Shown: positions 1-13,098 of the stretch, piece after piece
How positions within the stretch are numbered: position 1 is the stretch's first letter
Layout of the letters: each line of letters begins with the position of its first letter
Assembly (NCBI RefSeq): GCF_033115175.1
Contig: NC_084844.1
Location: 36,985,885-37,049,884, forward strand
From: Lepus europaeus
Lineage: Eukaryota; Chordata; Mammalia; Lagomorpha; Leporidae
Reading direction: 5' to 3'
Length of the DNA: 64,000 nt
Notes under the pieces: generated by a model
The model's input: the letters and a program-made list of their open reading frames with translations, nothing else
What the model was told of the DNA's origin: nothing
The model's database searches: none
Made by a program: the position numbers and the translations under genes

Positions 1-440
1 TAATTGTCATTAACATTTGGAAATTCGTAGGGAGGGAGAGTGCAGTAGGAAAGGAAACTGGTAAGGGAGCCATCTAGAGATGGCATTCTTGGGGGGAGTT
101 CTGTTATAAGTATGTCACATGTTGGGTTTGTGATTATGTGTTCTTTGACCTTGGGACAGTTTTACTTTGGGGACATTTCTCAAAAACTTAGGAGAATGAT
201 AAAAACTATTGTTACCAACATTGGTATTCATTTTGTATGACAATGAGCTGATAACCTGCATACTAACTATTAGGTGTTTTTCATTTTTCAGTTACAAACT
301 TCATTTGCCTTTTTTAGTTGATAGTAGTAGAGAGTATGTTAATTATTTGAAGTTTTAGGAGTGATGTTAATACTAATCAAAGCTAATGTTTTGCTATGGT
401 TATAGATATTATGTTTCAGGACAGTGTTTTACATATATAT
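1..440. other. GGNBP2 intron, A/T-rich, no recognised feature
   Basis: A/T-rich intronic DNA. I looked for upstream GGNBP2 exons here and found no acceptor-ORF-donor set matching the protein. Confidence 0.5.
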
Positions 441-748
441 TTAAAGATTTGATTTATTTATTTGAAAGGCTGTACTAGAGAGAAAGACAAAGAGATATTC
501 CATCCTCTGGTTTACTCCCCAAATGGCCACAATAGCTGGCTGGGCCAGGCCAAAGTCAGGATCCTGGAACTCTGGGTCTCCCATGTGGGTTCAGGGACCC
601 AAGGACTTGGGCCATCTTCTACTGTTTTCACAGGCCATAGCAGAGAGCTGGATTAGAAATGGAACACCTGGGACTCAACCCAGCATCCATGTGGGATGCC
701 AGCACTGCAGGCCATGGCTTTAACCACTGTGCCACGGCCCTGACCCCT
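441..748 (-). mobile_element. C-repeat SINE (minus)
   Basis: Minus-oriented copy: 'aaagatttgatttatttatttgaaagg' tail side split over the start, core 'ggtttactcccc', end 'ccacggccctgacccc'. Full length, moderately diverged, in a GGNBP2 intron. Confidence 0.9.
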
Positions 749-1098
749 AAAGATTTATTTTATTTATTTGAAAGGCAGAATTACACAGAGAGAGGGAGGT
801 CTTCCATCTGCTGGTTCACTCCCCAGATGGTCCCAACGGCCAGAGCTGGGTCAGGAGCCAGAAGCTTCTTCCAGGTCTCCCACATGGGTGCAGGGGCCCC
901 AGCACTTGGGCCATCCTCTGCTGCTTTCCCAGACACATTAGTAGGGAGTTGATTTGGAAGTGGAGCAGCCAGTTCTTGAAGCTGGCCGTAGCAGAGAGCT
1001 GGATCAGAATGGAACACCTGGGACTCAAACCAGCGTCCATATGGAATGCCAGCTCTACAGGCAGTGGCTTTACTGGCTATGCCACATTTCTGGTCCCA
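749..1098 (-). mobile_element. C-repeat SINE (minus)
   Basis: Directly abuts the previous copy. 'aaagatttattttatttatt' tail to 'gccacatttctggtccca' head; contains a small internal duplication around 950-1000 (the 'gagctgga' segment appears twice). Confidence 0.88.
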
Positions 1099-1108
1099 GA
1101 GACTTTCC

Positions 1109-1416
1109 TTTTAAAAAAAAAGCTGAGAGTTACAGAGAGAAAGGGAGAGAGAAAACGCAAGATCTTCGTCTGCTGATTCACCCCCCAAATGGCTGTATGG
1201 GCTGGGACTGGACCAGACTGAAGCCTGGAGCCAAGAGCTTCATCTGTGTCTCCCACATGAATGCAGGGACCCAAGCTCTTGAGCCATTGTTTGCTGCTTT
1301 CCAAGGCACATTAGCAGGGAGCTAGATCAGAAATGGAGCAACTGAGACTCAAACCAACTCTCATATGGGATGCCAGCACTGCAGGCAGCCACTTAACCTG
1401 TGCAGCAGTGCTTTCC
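1109..1416 (-). mobile_element. C-repeat SINE (minus), diverged
   Basis: Third copy of a head-to-tail run; recognisable by 'gagttacagagagaaaggga', 'gcagggacccaagctcttga' and 'gggatgccagcactgcagg'. Confidence 0.82.
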
Positions 1417-1516
1417 TGTTACTTCTAGTGCCCATTTTTTCCTCCCCTAAAAGAGAGACTTTCCTTGGTATTATTTTTTGTTGTGATAAAAGAACAAAAA
1501 GTATACCTTTGCCCTC

Positions 1517-1823
1517 TTTTTTAAATTATTTATTTGAAAGAGGGTGAGACAGAAGTTTCTTATGTGTTTGTTCAGCTTTCCAAATGCCCCCTATAGCCAG
1601 GGCTGAGCTGAGTCAGTCCCATGCCAGGAGCTGGTAACTCAACCTAGGTCTCCCATGTGTTTGGCAGGAACTCAAGTATTTGAGCCATCACTTGCTGCCT
1701 CACAGGGTGTGCATTCCCAGGAAGCTGGAATAGGCAGCAAGACTAGCACTTAAACCCAGGCATTCCAGAAGGGGAATAGGCATCTTAAGCAGCATTTTAA
1801 TTCCTACACCAAACCCCTGCCCC
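1517..1823 (-). mobile_element. C-repeat SINE (minus), older subfamily
   Basis: Diverged copy with 'ttatttatttgaaagagg', 'caggaactcaagtatttgag' and the older middle 'cttgctgcctcacagggtg'; head 'accaaacccctgcccc'. Confidence 0.8.
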
Positions 1824-2129
1824 TTAATTTTTAAAAAATATTTATTTGAAAGGCAGAGCAAGAAGGAGAATCAGATCTGCCATGTGCTAGTTCACTCCCC
1901 AAATGGCCACAACAGCCAGGTCTGGGCCAGACTGAAAACAGGAGTCAGGAACTCCATCTAGGTCTCCCACATGGGTGGCAGGAACCCAAGGACTTAGGCT
2001 ATCACCTGCGGCTTCTTAGATCCATTAACAGGGAGCTGGATCAGAAGTGGACTCCATCCCAGGCACTTTGATATGAGATGCAGGTGTCCCAAGTGTTTGC
2101 TTAACCCAGTGAACCAAAACATTAACCCC
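1824..2129 (-). mobile_element. C-repeat SINE (minus), older subfamily
   Basis: Runs from 'aaatatttatttgaaaggca' to 'gaaccaaaacattaacccc'. Fifth SINE in an almost unbroken 1.7-kb run. Confidence 0.82.
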
Positions 2130-2234
2130 ATGATTATTTTAGATACATCATATTGGTGGATATAGTATTGGAATTTTTGCAGTGGCTTATTTTGTTTGGC
2201 AAGATGTAACCCAAGGTTCATTTATGATGTAACA

Positions 2235-2632
2235 TACAACAGGATTTCTGTTTTTTAAAGCTGAAAAATGTCCCGTTACGTGTTTGTATACCACATTTCC
2301 TGGTAGTTTTATTTTTGCTGTGAGAATCTTCCATACCAATTTCTATAGCTGTACCATTTGACATTCCCACCAGCAGTGTGGAACGTTCTAATTTCTCTAC
2401 ATCTTTGCCAATGCTTGTTATTTTCTGTTTTGATAGTGGCTGTCCTAACAGAGAGGAGGTGATGTCTTGTGGTTTTGATGTGTGTTTCTGTGATTACTGA
2501 TGTTGAGCATCTTTTCATATGTTTGTCGCCTATTTTCTATATCATTAAGTTTTCCTCTAGGAGTCCTATAGTTTCATGTATTAACATTTAGGTCTTTAGT
2601 TGATTTCGAGTTAATTTTTAATCTCTGTGTAT
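2235..2632 (-). mobile_element. L1 LINE fragment, antisense (ORF2 3' part)
   Basis: Plus strand reads the complement of mammalian L1 ORF2 3' sequence ('cattcccaccagcagtgtgg', 'tctctacatctttgccaatg', 'gtggttttgatgtgtgtttc', 'tgttgagcatcttttcatat'). Heavily mutated, no ORF. Confidence 0.8.
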
Positions 2633-2639
2633 ATTAGTT

Positions 2640-2870
2640 TTTTATATTTAGAGGCGGAGAAAGAAAACTCAGATTTGCTGGTTCACTTCCCAGATGCCCA
2701 CAATAGCTGGGATGGATCAGGTTGAATCCGGAAGCTAGAAACTCAGTCAGGGTCTCCCATGTGGGTGGGTGGCTGGGATCCAGTATTGGGCCATGATCTG
2801 TTGCTCCCAGAGTACACATGGGCAGGGAGTTTGAATTGGAGTCAGAGCTTGATGGTAATTTTGCACAACT
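2640..2870 (-). mobile_element. C-repeat SINE fragment (minus)
   Basis: Old copy lacking its head; core 'gctggttcacttcccagatg' and 'agtcagggtctcccatgtgg'. Confidence 0.7.
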
Positions 2871-3348
2871 CTTGTAGTACTCCTGTCCCTTAAAGGTCGG
2901 ATGTGCAGTTTCCTGCCTGTGGTGTTGAACACTCAAAAAGTTTGGGGTTTTGGAGCACTTTGGATTTCATATTTTCATAGTAGGAATGTTTAACCTACAT
3001 TGTGAGTCTGGTATTTCACCAGATCAAGTTCTTCCTTGTTTCAGGAGTTCAAAGATACTGAAACTATATTTTTTTCTTTGTGGTTAATTTTTGGTTTCTA
3101 AACGAATATTTTTTCATCTTGTGCATTCACATGCTCTTCACTTTTGCCTCAAGATATACAGTTTACTTTATATCTATTTCTCTGTGTGTTATCTGTATTT
3201 TGTTTGTGTGTTGAGAAATAGAAAAAATTTTTGGAAGACTTTCATGTTTTGGGAATTATCAGTAAATTTAAAAATATATATTTTTTAAATTCTAAGCACA
3301 AGAGGAAAGTGGTGTGATGAAATTTATGTTTTTAAAAAGCAGGCAGAC
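2871..3348. other. GGNBP2 intron, T-rich, no recognised feature
   Basis: T-rich intronic sequence without a recognisable repeat or exon. Confidence 0.5.
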
Positions 3349-3662
3349 TTTTTTTTTTTTTTCCCCAAAGATTTATTTATTTGAGAGGCAGAGTTAGAGA
3401 GAGTGTGAGAGAGAGAGAGTCTTCCACTGGTTCACTCCAAATGTCAGCAGTGGCCAGAGTTGGGCCGATCTGGAGCCAGGAGCTTCTTCTCAGTCTCCAG
3501 CGCTGGTGCAGGGGCCCAGGCACTTGAGCCATTTTCCACTCCTTTCCCAGGCAATTAACAGAGAGCTAGATGGGAAGTGGAGTAGCTGGGACTCGAACTG
3601 GTGCCCATATGGTATGCCAATGCTACAGGCGAGGCTTAACCAACTATGCCACAGCACTGGCC
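3349..3662 (-). mobile_element. C-repeat SINE (minus)
   Basis: T run, 'aaagatttatttatttgaga', core, and head 'tgccacagcactggcc'. 'cagactttttt' on both sides is a possible target duplication. Confidence 0.9.
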
Positions 3663-3668
3663 TCCAGA

Positions 3669-3843
3669 CTTTTTTTTTTTTTTTTTTTTAAGATTTTTTT
3701 TTTATTCATTTGAAACGCAGTTACAGAGAGAAAGAGAGAGAGCGTGAGAAGGAGAGATAGACCTTCCATCCTTTGGTTCACTTCCCATATGGCCGCAGTG
3801 GCTGGGCCAGGCTGAAGTCTGGAACCAGCAGCTCTCTTTCAGT
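3669..3843 (-). mobile_element. C-repeat SINE, truncated (minus)
   Basis: T run, 'aagattttttttttattcat', GA-rich part and 'aggctgaagtctggaaccag'; the head half is missing. Ends 230 bases before a GGNBP2 exon. Confidence 0.8.
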
Positions 3844-4072
3844 CAGTGTGCTTCTGTGGTTTAAAAAGTATTTGCAAATGTACATGTATCTGTATTCACA
3901 TACTGCCTAAATTTGTATTTATGTAAAATTTATATGTTTTTAATGTGTATATGGAGGTTTTTTTAAAATGTCATAGGTGGGAGGGGCATGCCATCATCTA
4001 GTGCACTGTTGTATGATACATAAAATAATTATATAGCCAGTTCTTTAATTTTCAGGTTTTTCTTTTCAACAG

Positions 4073-4276
4073 GTTTTGCACTGACTGCAAAAATAAAGTT
4101 CTCCGAGCATACAATATCCTTATTGGTGAACTTGATTGCAGCAAGGAAAAGGGCTACTGTGCTGCACTTTATGAAGGCTTGCGGTGCTGTCCACATGAGC
4201 GACACATACATGTTTGCTGCGAAACAGACTTCATTGCACATCTTCTGGGTCGGGCCGAGCCAGAGTTCGCAGGAGG
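4073..4276 (+). CDS. GGNBP2: GGNBP2 exon, FCTDCK... Cys-rich segment
   Basis: The first base completes an Arg codon begun in an exon outside the window. Acceptor is 'tcttttcaacag', donor 'ggaggGTATGA'. Encodes the Cys/His-rich part through GRAEPEFAG and ends two bases into a Gly codon. Confidence 0.95.
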
Positions 4277-7200
4277 GTATGAGTATGTAGTTTGCTAGAA
4301 TGGGCTATCTAGCGCTTTGCTTCATTTTATTACTGAAAGTTTATTTCCATTACCACCTGCATCACTACATTTGACATATACATAAATTAAGGTATGCTGG
4401 TAAATATTTTGCTTTTATTTTAAGATATGCATTTAATTGAGTGAAAATAAGAAGCAACTATTTTTGAGTGTTTGGTTTAGTCCTCTGTTCCTTCTTGCTT
4501 GAAGGGAGGCAAGCTTTTTTTGGCATTCATTATTACAGATTATCATTTTCACTTGAAAATGATTAAAAGGGCTTTTTTCCATCTATCTGTGCCTTATTTA
4601 CATTTTATTCACACCAGTGTTTTTTGCATAGAAGTTAGGTTTTTGCAGCATGGGATTTAGAAATGCTTTATTTATTGTAATTCATGAACTGTAAGTTATG
4701 AAAGAACCTAAAATGTCACCTGTGGCATGGTTATGAAAATAAAATCAGAAAAAGTTGTTCACAGAATAAAACACCCCGTTACCTTGCATTTGAGTACCTG
4801 CTTTCTGACCAGCATTTTAAAATGCAAAAACCACTTCCCTTATTGGAGTTCTGTGAACACTTTGCAAAGACTGGCCTGAAGGTTTTTGTCTGTGACGGAA
4901 TCATTTTGGCTTTGCCTTTTTCCATTTCCTGTCAAAACAAAAAAACCAAACAAGAAATTAAATAGGCATTTTGCGATAACTGGAAGATGAAAGAAATTAC
5001 TAGGAGCTGAACCCATATAGGAGTTCATTCTCTGTGCCCTAAAGCTGATCTTTTTAGACCCAGTTCCTGAATTACTTATTTTTAGCAGTATTAGGACTAA
5101 ATTCTACTTGCATGTGTATTCCTCATTGGTTATATATGTGTGTGCATGGCGCATATATATATTATATATATTATGTTTAAATTGGGTGTCAGTGTAGTAA
5201 CTCATGAAGTTACTATAGGTGATGAGAATGTATTTAAAATTGGAACTTATAGATAGATGTGTTGTACATCTTTTACTGTTTTCACTTAAGGATATTAGGA
5301 ATTAATGTGTGATTTATTCTCCTTAAAGGCGAAGAGAAAGGCATGCTAAGACAATAGATATAGCTCAAGAAGAAGTTCTGACCTGCTTGGGAATTCATCT
5401 TTATGAAAGACTGCATCGAATCTGGCAAAAGCTACGGGCAGAAGAGCAGACATGGCAGATGCTTTTCTATCTTGGTGTTGATGCTTTACGCAAGAGTTTT
5501 GAGGTAGGAGCACTGACTGTTTTAGTTGTCAAGATTGCCTCTCAGGGGCCAGTGTTGTGGTGTAGTGGGTAAAACCTCCATCTGTGATGCCGGAATCCCA
5601 TATGGGCGCAGATTTGGTTCTCGGCAGCTCCACTTCCCATCCAGCTCCCTGCCAATGGCTTGGGAGAGCGGCAGAAGATAGCCCAAGTGCTTGGGCCCCT
5701 ATACCCATGTGGGAGACACAGAAGAAATTCCTGGCTCCTGGTTTCAGCCTGGGCCACCCTTGGCTGTTGAAGCCATCTGAAGAATGAAGTGGCATATGAA
5801 AGATGTGTGTGTGTGTGTGTGTAAATAAATCTTTAAAAATAAAAATTATTCTCAGATGTGTGCCCTGGAAAGCACAAGTACTTGAGTCCCTGTCACCCAC
5901 AAGGGAGAATTGGGTTGTGTTCTGAGTCCCTGGTTTTAGCTAGCCCAGACCTGGCTGTTGCAGGTATTTGAGGAATGAACCAGCAGACGGAAAATCTCTG
6001 TCTATACTTTTTTTTTAAAAGATTTATTTGAAAATCTTAGAGTTACACAGAGAGAAGGAGAGGCAGAGACAGAGAGGAGTCTTCCATCTGCTAGTTCACT
6101 CCCCCGCTGGCTGCAATGGCTGGAGCTGCGCCAATCCAAAGCCAAGAGCCAAGAGCTTCTTCCTGGTCTCCCACGCAGGTGCAGGGACCCAAAAACTTGG
6201 GTCATCTCCTACTGCTTTCCCACGCCATAGCAGAGAGCTGGATCAGAAGTGGAGCAGCTGGGACATGAACCAGCACCCATGTGGGATGCCCACTTTGCAG
6301 GCAGTGACTTTATCCACTGCACCACAGTGCTGGTCTCTATACTTCTTAAATAAAAATGAAAATAAATAAATGTGTAGATTGCTTAGTTAAGTTATTGGAC
6401 TGAATTTTTTTTTTTTTTTTTTTTTTTAGATTTAAAAGTATTTATTAGAATCAAGGCCCTTCAGCCAGAGTGACGTGGAGGGGGACATCCCTGGACTCTT
6501 TTTTTTTTTTTTTTTTTAAGATGTATATATTTATTTGAAAGAGTTACACAGAGAGAGAGGAGAGGCAGAGAGAGAGAGAGAAGTCTTCTGTCTGCTAGTT
6601 CATTCCCCAGATGGCCGCAACGGCCAGAGCTGCGCCAGTCTGAAGCCAGGAGCTTCTTCCGGGTCTCCCATGCAGGTGCAGGGGCCCAAGGACCTGGGCC
6701 ATATTCTACTGCTTTCCCAGGCCATAGCAGAGAGCTGGATTGGAAGTGGAACAGCTGAGTCTCAAAGTGGTGCCCATATGGGATGCCAGCGCTTCAGGCC
6801 AGAGGGTTAACCCATTGCACCACAGCGCCAGCCCCAGGACCAAGTCTTAATATAAGCCATGTGTTCCTGAGCTGGCTGTAATCCATTAATGTGGATTCAT
6901 GGCTTTGTATAGAGTTACAGGAAACAGAGATTTAGAAGTTTGTGGATTTTTCTTTCTTTCTTTCTTTTTTTTTTTTAAATCTTGTTACTCTCCAGCCTTG
7001 ATTTTTAGAGATTTTCAGAGTAGAAAGCAAGTTGTTGATTAAAAAGATGCTGCTCATGGCAGGCATTTTAGCACAGTGGTTGAGTCGCTACTTGGGATGC
7101 CTACATGCCAAATATTGGAGTGCCTGGTTTTGAGTCTCAGCTCCTCCATTTCCAATCCAGCTTCTTGCAATGTGCACCTTCAGAGGCATCAGGTGATTGC

Positions 7201-8174
7201 TCAAGTACTTAGATCCCTTCTACCCACATGGAAGACTCAGATTAAGCTCCAAGCTCCTGGTCTTGGCCTGATGCAGCCCTGGCTGTTAGACACGTTTGGG
7301 GATTGAACCAGTGGCTGGAAGATCTCTCTGGTTGTGTGTGTGTGTGCGTCTGTGTCTTTCTGTCTGCCTTTCACATAAAATGGAAAAAAGGAAAAATATG
7401 TTTCATGAAACATATTTCATGACAAGTTTAAAAACAACCAGAAAATAAGCCACAAAATTCGAAGACTTTAATGATTCTTTATCTGCTGATATCCAGTAGT
7501 ATGAAGTAAATGCTCTTTGTATGCCATAGAAGAACAGGTTTTTAGAAGCATATTGAAGGGGCCAGCGTTGTGGCTTTGTGGCATAGTGGTCTAAGCTGCT
7601 GCCTGGGACGCCAGCATCCCATATGGGCAATTGGTTGCATCCTGGCTGCTCCATTTCCAGTCCAATTCCCTGCTAATGGCCTGGAAAAAGCAGCCAAGAA
7701 TCTGGTCCCCTGTCACCTACTTGGGAGACGTGGATGAAATGCCTGGCTTCCGCCTGGCCCAGTGTTGGCCATTGTGGCCATCTAGGTAATAAACTAGCAG
7801 ATAGAACATCTCTCTCTCGATCTCGGGCTCTTTCAAAGTAGACGTTTTTTTTTAAGAAGCACATTGAAGGCTGTTTATAATGCTAATGCTGGTTTTAGTG
7901 CTTGTGTTACACTGTATAGATATCTGGCTAGAGAATATTTTCTATATACCAAGGCATGATTGTATACCTTTAATTGGCCTCCATTTGAGAATGGATTGAA
8001 AGCTGTTTCTATAACCTCATCAATGAACTTTGAGCTCACCGTTGTAGGGAGTCTGAGGAGATTTGTATTAGTTCTTCATGAACAGGTATCTCCTTTTCTC
8101 TTTGTGCCTTCAAAGATTACGTCACCTAATCAGGTTAAATATTCTTCATTATATGATGAATGAATGTTTATTTT

Positions 8175-8215
<41 letters not shown>

Positions 8216-11200
8216 GAGGCAGAGTTAGACACTGAGAGAGAAAGAGAGTTATAGACAGTGAGAGAGAAACAGAGAGAAAGGGGTCTTCCTTCCGTTGGTT
8301 CACTCCCCTAATGGCTGATACGGCCGGCGCTACGCCAATCCGAAGCCAGGAGCCGGGTACTTCCTCCTGGTCTCCCATGCGGGTGCAGGGACCCAAGCAC
8401 TTTGGGCCATCCTCTACTGTCCTCCCGGGCCACAGCAGAGAGCTGGACTGGAAGAGGAGCAACCGGAACTAGTACCTGGCACCCCAGCCGGGACTAGAAC
8501 CCGGGGTGTCGGTGCCACAGGTGGAGGATTAGCCAAATGAGCCACGGTGCTGGCCTAATTCTAATTTTAAAACTAGGATGTTGCTAGTTTGGATTAGGGG
8601 TACATATAAGTATGTGTGTCCCATAGAGATTAGTTGTACTCAAAATATATTGACTTTCTGGTATATTTTTAATACTGTATCATTTAATATATTAAAACTT
8701 AAACTCTGTGGCTTCTCTGACAAAATTGTAGCATAAAGTATTCTACATGTGTAGTGTCATGTAAGTTTGACAAATGAGCATTTCTCTTGAAAAATTAATT
8801 AAGTTTGGATGAGTAGTCACTCTGGGTTTTTTTTATAGATGACTGTGGAAAAAGTACAGGGTATTAGCCGACTGGAACAACTTTGTGAAGAATTTTCAGA
8901 GGAGGAACGAGTAAGAGAACTCAAGCAAGAGAAGAAACGCCAGAAACGAAAGAACAGACGGAAAAATAAGTGTGTGTGTGATATTCCTACTCCCTTACAA
9001 ACAGCAGATGAAAAGGAAGTAAGCCAAGAGAAGGTAGTATTCCTTAATAACAACTCATAAATGTGTTGCTTTAGATGGAACTATTTCTTTTTGCTACATT
9101 TGGACGTTTTTACTTTGCTTTTCCAGATATGAACTTCTACTGTTTATATATTGGCTTTTTTCCCACTATAAATTGCATAAGCCAGGTTTTTTAATGTTAT
9201 GTATTTGCTTTAGTAAAGGACATGTTGGGTAGTTCCCACTTTATCTGACCTACTATTAGATCAAAGTCAAAATGTGGAAAGTTAAGTTCCGTGTGTGACC
9301 TAAACATTTGTATCAGGATTTCTTTATGTTCTTAAAAACTAAAGTGTCCAATGAACTTTTATTTGGATTATACTTCCTAATAAGTATTATATTACAAATT
9401 AAGATGGAGGGGCCAGCACTGTGGTGCAGTGGGTTAAAGCCCTGGCCTGAAGCGTTGGCATCCCACATGGGCTCCGGTTCTAGTCCCAGCTGCTCCTCTT
9501 CTGATCCAGCTCTCTGCTGTGGCCTGGGAAAGCAGTAGAAGATGGCCCAAGTCTTTGGGCCCGCACCCGCATGGGAGATCAGGAAGAAGCTCCTGGCTTC
9601 TGGCTTCGGATCAGCGCAGCTCTGGCCGTTGCGGCCATCTAGATAGTGAACTAGCGGATGAAAGACCTCTCTCTCTGTCTCTACCTCTCTGTAACTCTGT
9701 CTTTCAAATAAGTAAAATGAATCTTTAAAAAGAAAAGATAAATTAAGATGGAGAATTTTTTTTTTTTTTTAAGATTTTTTTTTAAGGAAGAGACAGAGAT
9801 AGAGAGGTCTTCCATCCGCTGGTTCACTCCCCAAATAACCGCAGTGGCTGGGGCTGGGCCAGGCTGAAGCCAGGATTCAGGAGCTTCTTCTGGGTCTCCC
9901 ATGTGGGCTCAAGGACCCAAACAGTTGAGTCATCTTCTGCTGCTGTCCCAAGCACATTAGCAGAGTGCTGGATCAGAAGTAGAACAGCTGGGTTTCAAAC
10001 TGGCACCCATATATGCCAGCATCACAGGTGGTGGCTTTACCTGCTACAACACAATGCTGACTTCAAGAAATTTTTTTTTTTTTAATATTTTATTTTCTTG
10101 AAAGGCAAAGTTACAGAGAGAGAGAAGAGAGTGTTCTGTGCTGGTTCACTCCTAAAATAGCTGTAACAGCTAGGGTTGGGCTATACTGAAGCCAGGAGTT
10201 TCTTCCAGGTCTTCCACGTGGGTGCAGGGGCCCAAGCACTTGGGCCATGGTTTACTGCTTTCCTAGGCTTTAGCAGGGAGCTGGATAAGTGGAGCGGCCA
10301 GGACTTGAACTGGCTCTCATATGGGATACAGATGTCTCAGGTGGTGGCTTTACCTGCTATGCCACAGTGTGGGCCCTGAAGAAACTTGGAAAAAATAAAG
10401 CCATATGAGTAAGCATTTTTTGAAAGGTAATTTTTAAAAAGTCAGAATGGTAATATTCTGTGCTTTTGCAAATATCTAATATAGGACTTAAAAGGAGTCA
10501 GATTTCTTCTAGCAGTAACCTTATCATTGGTTTCTTAAATCTGTTTCTGCATTCAGTTGCTTTCTGTTTATTAGCTTGACTGAAGCATGAAGAGTTTGTT
10601 CTCACACATACATGGAAGAAGGAAGGAGTACTTTTTTTTTAAGATGTATTTATTTTAAAGTCAGAGTTACAGAGAGAGAGAAAGAGGTCCTTTCTCTAGT
10701 TCTGCTAGTGCACTGTCCAGATGGCTGTAATCAGTGGAGCTGCGCTGGTCCGAAGTCAAGCCGGGAGCTTATTCTGGGTCTCCCACGCAGGTGCAGGGGC
10801 CCAAGGACTTGGGGCCATCTTCTACTACTTTCTCAGGCCACAGCATAGAGCTGGATCGGAAGTGGAGCAGCCAGGACTCGAATCGGCACCCATATGGGAT
10901 GCCGGCACTGCAGGCAGCAGCTTTACCCGCTATGCCATAGTGTTGACCCCAGGAGTATTTTAACATAAACCTTTTCAGATAGTTATGGATATTCTTTGAT
11001 ACCACAGCAAGTGGTAGTTTCTGAAAGGTTAATTTCAGTGTCAAATCTGACACTTACTGGTGGCCTTTTCATATTTTGTTAAGTTAGAATCCATTGGACT
11101 GTATTGCGTGTCGAATAGATGTTTTACTCATGCATGATTTTGTAACACCATGCATTGGAATTCGTTTGAAAAATAGTGGCTCACTGAATTATGTAGGTCT

Positions 11201-13067
11201 TTCAGATGTTGCCCTTCATTATGTAATATCAGATAATCACTGTTAATCAGTAGTGATTGGAAGTGATTAGGAAGCTCTGGGTTCCACATGCCATATGCAG
11301 CTTTTTTTTCCCTCCCAGTTTAAAATTTTAATTCATTAACTTGAAAGATGAACAAAATGTCTATTTCAAATCTTACTAAACCTGTTTGAAACATGTTTAC
11401 ATAGAGGACAAAGGAAAATAGGATTTCAAGTAACTTATAGTCCATTATCCATTTAAAACTGTTCTTTTTTCTACAAAAAATCTTCACTGAAGGACAAAAC
11501 AAATTCTTTCTTGTATACTGTGTAAAAACTAGGTACAAACTTAACAATGTACATTTATTTCACCATCAAGTCTGATGATGAAGGTAGAGGCACTGATGTT
11601 CACAGTTCAGTTCAATGAGGCAGGCAAAAACTTGTTCCCCGCAGTACACATTAGAAGCTCCCACTCATGGCCCCTGCAGTGGCATCACATTCTCAAACTC
11701 AGACCTGGTCACTTCTTTCCTTTTCCTTTTTCATTCGTCTCCTTGTTGAAGTCTTGGATCCCCAGCTCCTGCTTTTTGTATCCTTGTTTAAGTTTAGGTA
11801 TCATTTCTGCTGCATACAGCATTACAGACTTAGTAGTGGGAGCTGCACAACACAGAGGCTGCCATCTTCCTGTTTGAGCTGGACCCAGACTCTGCCTCTG
11901 AATTGAATGTCACGATTCCATTCTCTAGAGTACATTTTATTTTTCTCAAGAAATACATTAAATCCAACAGCTGAGCATACATCTTGAATCTCTGTAGCTG
12001 TAGGATTTCAACAGCCTTACCCATGGGGCTCTGCCTCCCCTTCGCGATGGTATTACTATTTAAGTACGCAGGGTAGATGCAGATAAACCTGTCCTGCTCA
12101 GCTGGGGACTGCGTGGCATTGCAGGCCACCTCCACAAAAACACATCAGAAGGACTGCAGGTTTTCAGAATTCTGATTGTTTCACAGTTGAAATTTTATCA
12201 TTGACAACAATGTTTTCCTTAAAGTGACTGCATTCATTTCTCATAAAATGCTATGTAGGTATCCATGTTGGAGTAATCATAGTTTGTTTCTCAGTCATTC
12301 TTACAAGTGAAATTGATAGTCCAAAAACAAAGCAACTAGTTCAGCTTAAATCTCAGTTATGCAAGTACTTTTCCGTGAGAGAGCTGTTGTACTGTGGAAT
12401 ACAGAAGTGCTTTAAGTGTACGTTCCATTTGTCATGTGGACTATTGAAAAGATGTCTATTCATGATTGATACCTAACAATATTAATATTTTTACTGTTAG
12501 AGACATTCCTAAGTAAAATACCCTTTTATTTATTTTTGCTGGAAGTGCTCTAAGTGAAGAATACAATGATTATTGGTACTCTTTGGTTCCTACTACTTTG
12601 ATTTGTGCCAAGGCATCATCAGCTTTACTCACCATTGCTTTTTTACTATCAGCCTAAGGGATACTACAGTGAAAGGGCAGATACCATCTTTTTTTATTTT
12701 TTTAAAGATTTATTTATTTATTTGAAGGCAGAGAGAAGGACAGAGAAATAGAGAGAGGGAGGAAGGGAAGGAGGGAGGGAGAGAGAGAGAAAGAGAGAGA
12801 TCTTCCATCCACTGGTTCCCTCCCCAGATAGCTGCTATAGCTGGAGCTGGGCCGATCCAAAGCCAGGAGCCAGGAGCTTCTTTCAGATCTCCCACTTGGG
12901 TGCAGGGACCCAAGGACTTGGGCCATCTTCTGCTGCTTTCTCAGGCCATAGCAGGGAACCTGGATTGGAAGAGGAGCAGCTGGGACTTGAACTGACGCAC
13001 ATATGGGATGCTCACAGTGCAGGTGGTGGCTTTACCCGCTATGCCACAGCCCTGGTCCCCAAATACC

Positions 13068-13098
<31 letters not shown>

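Noticed and set aside
1-4072. Additional upstream GGNBP2 exons
   Set aside because: No acceptor-coding-donor segment with matching phase was found; the region is filled by SINEs and an L1 fragment.
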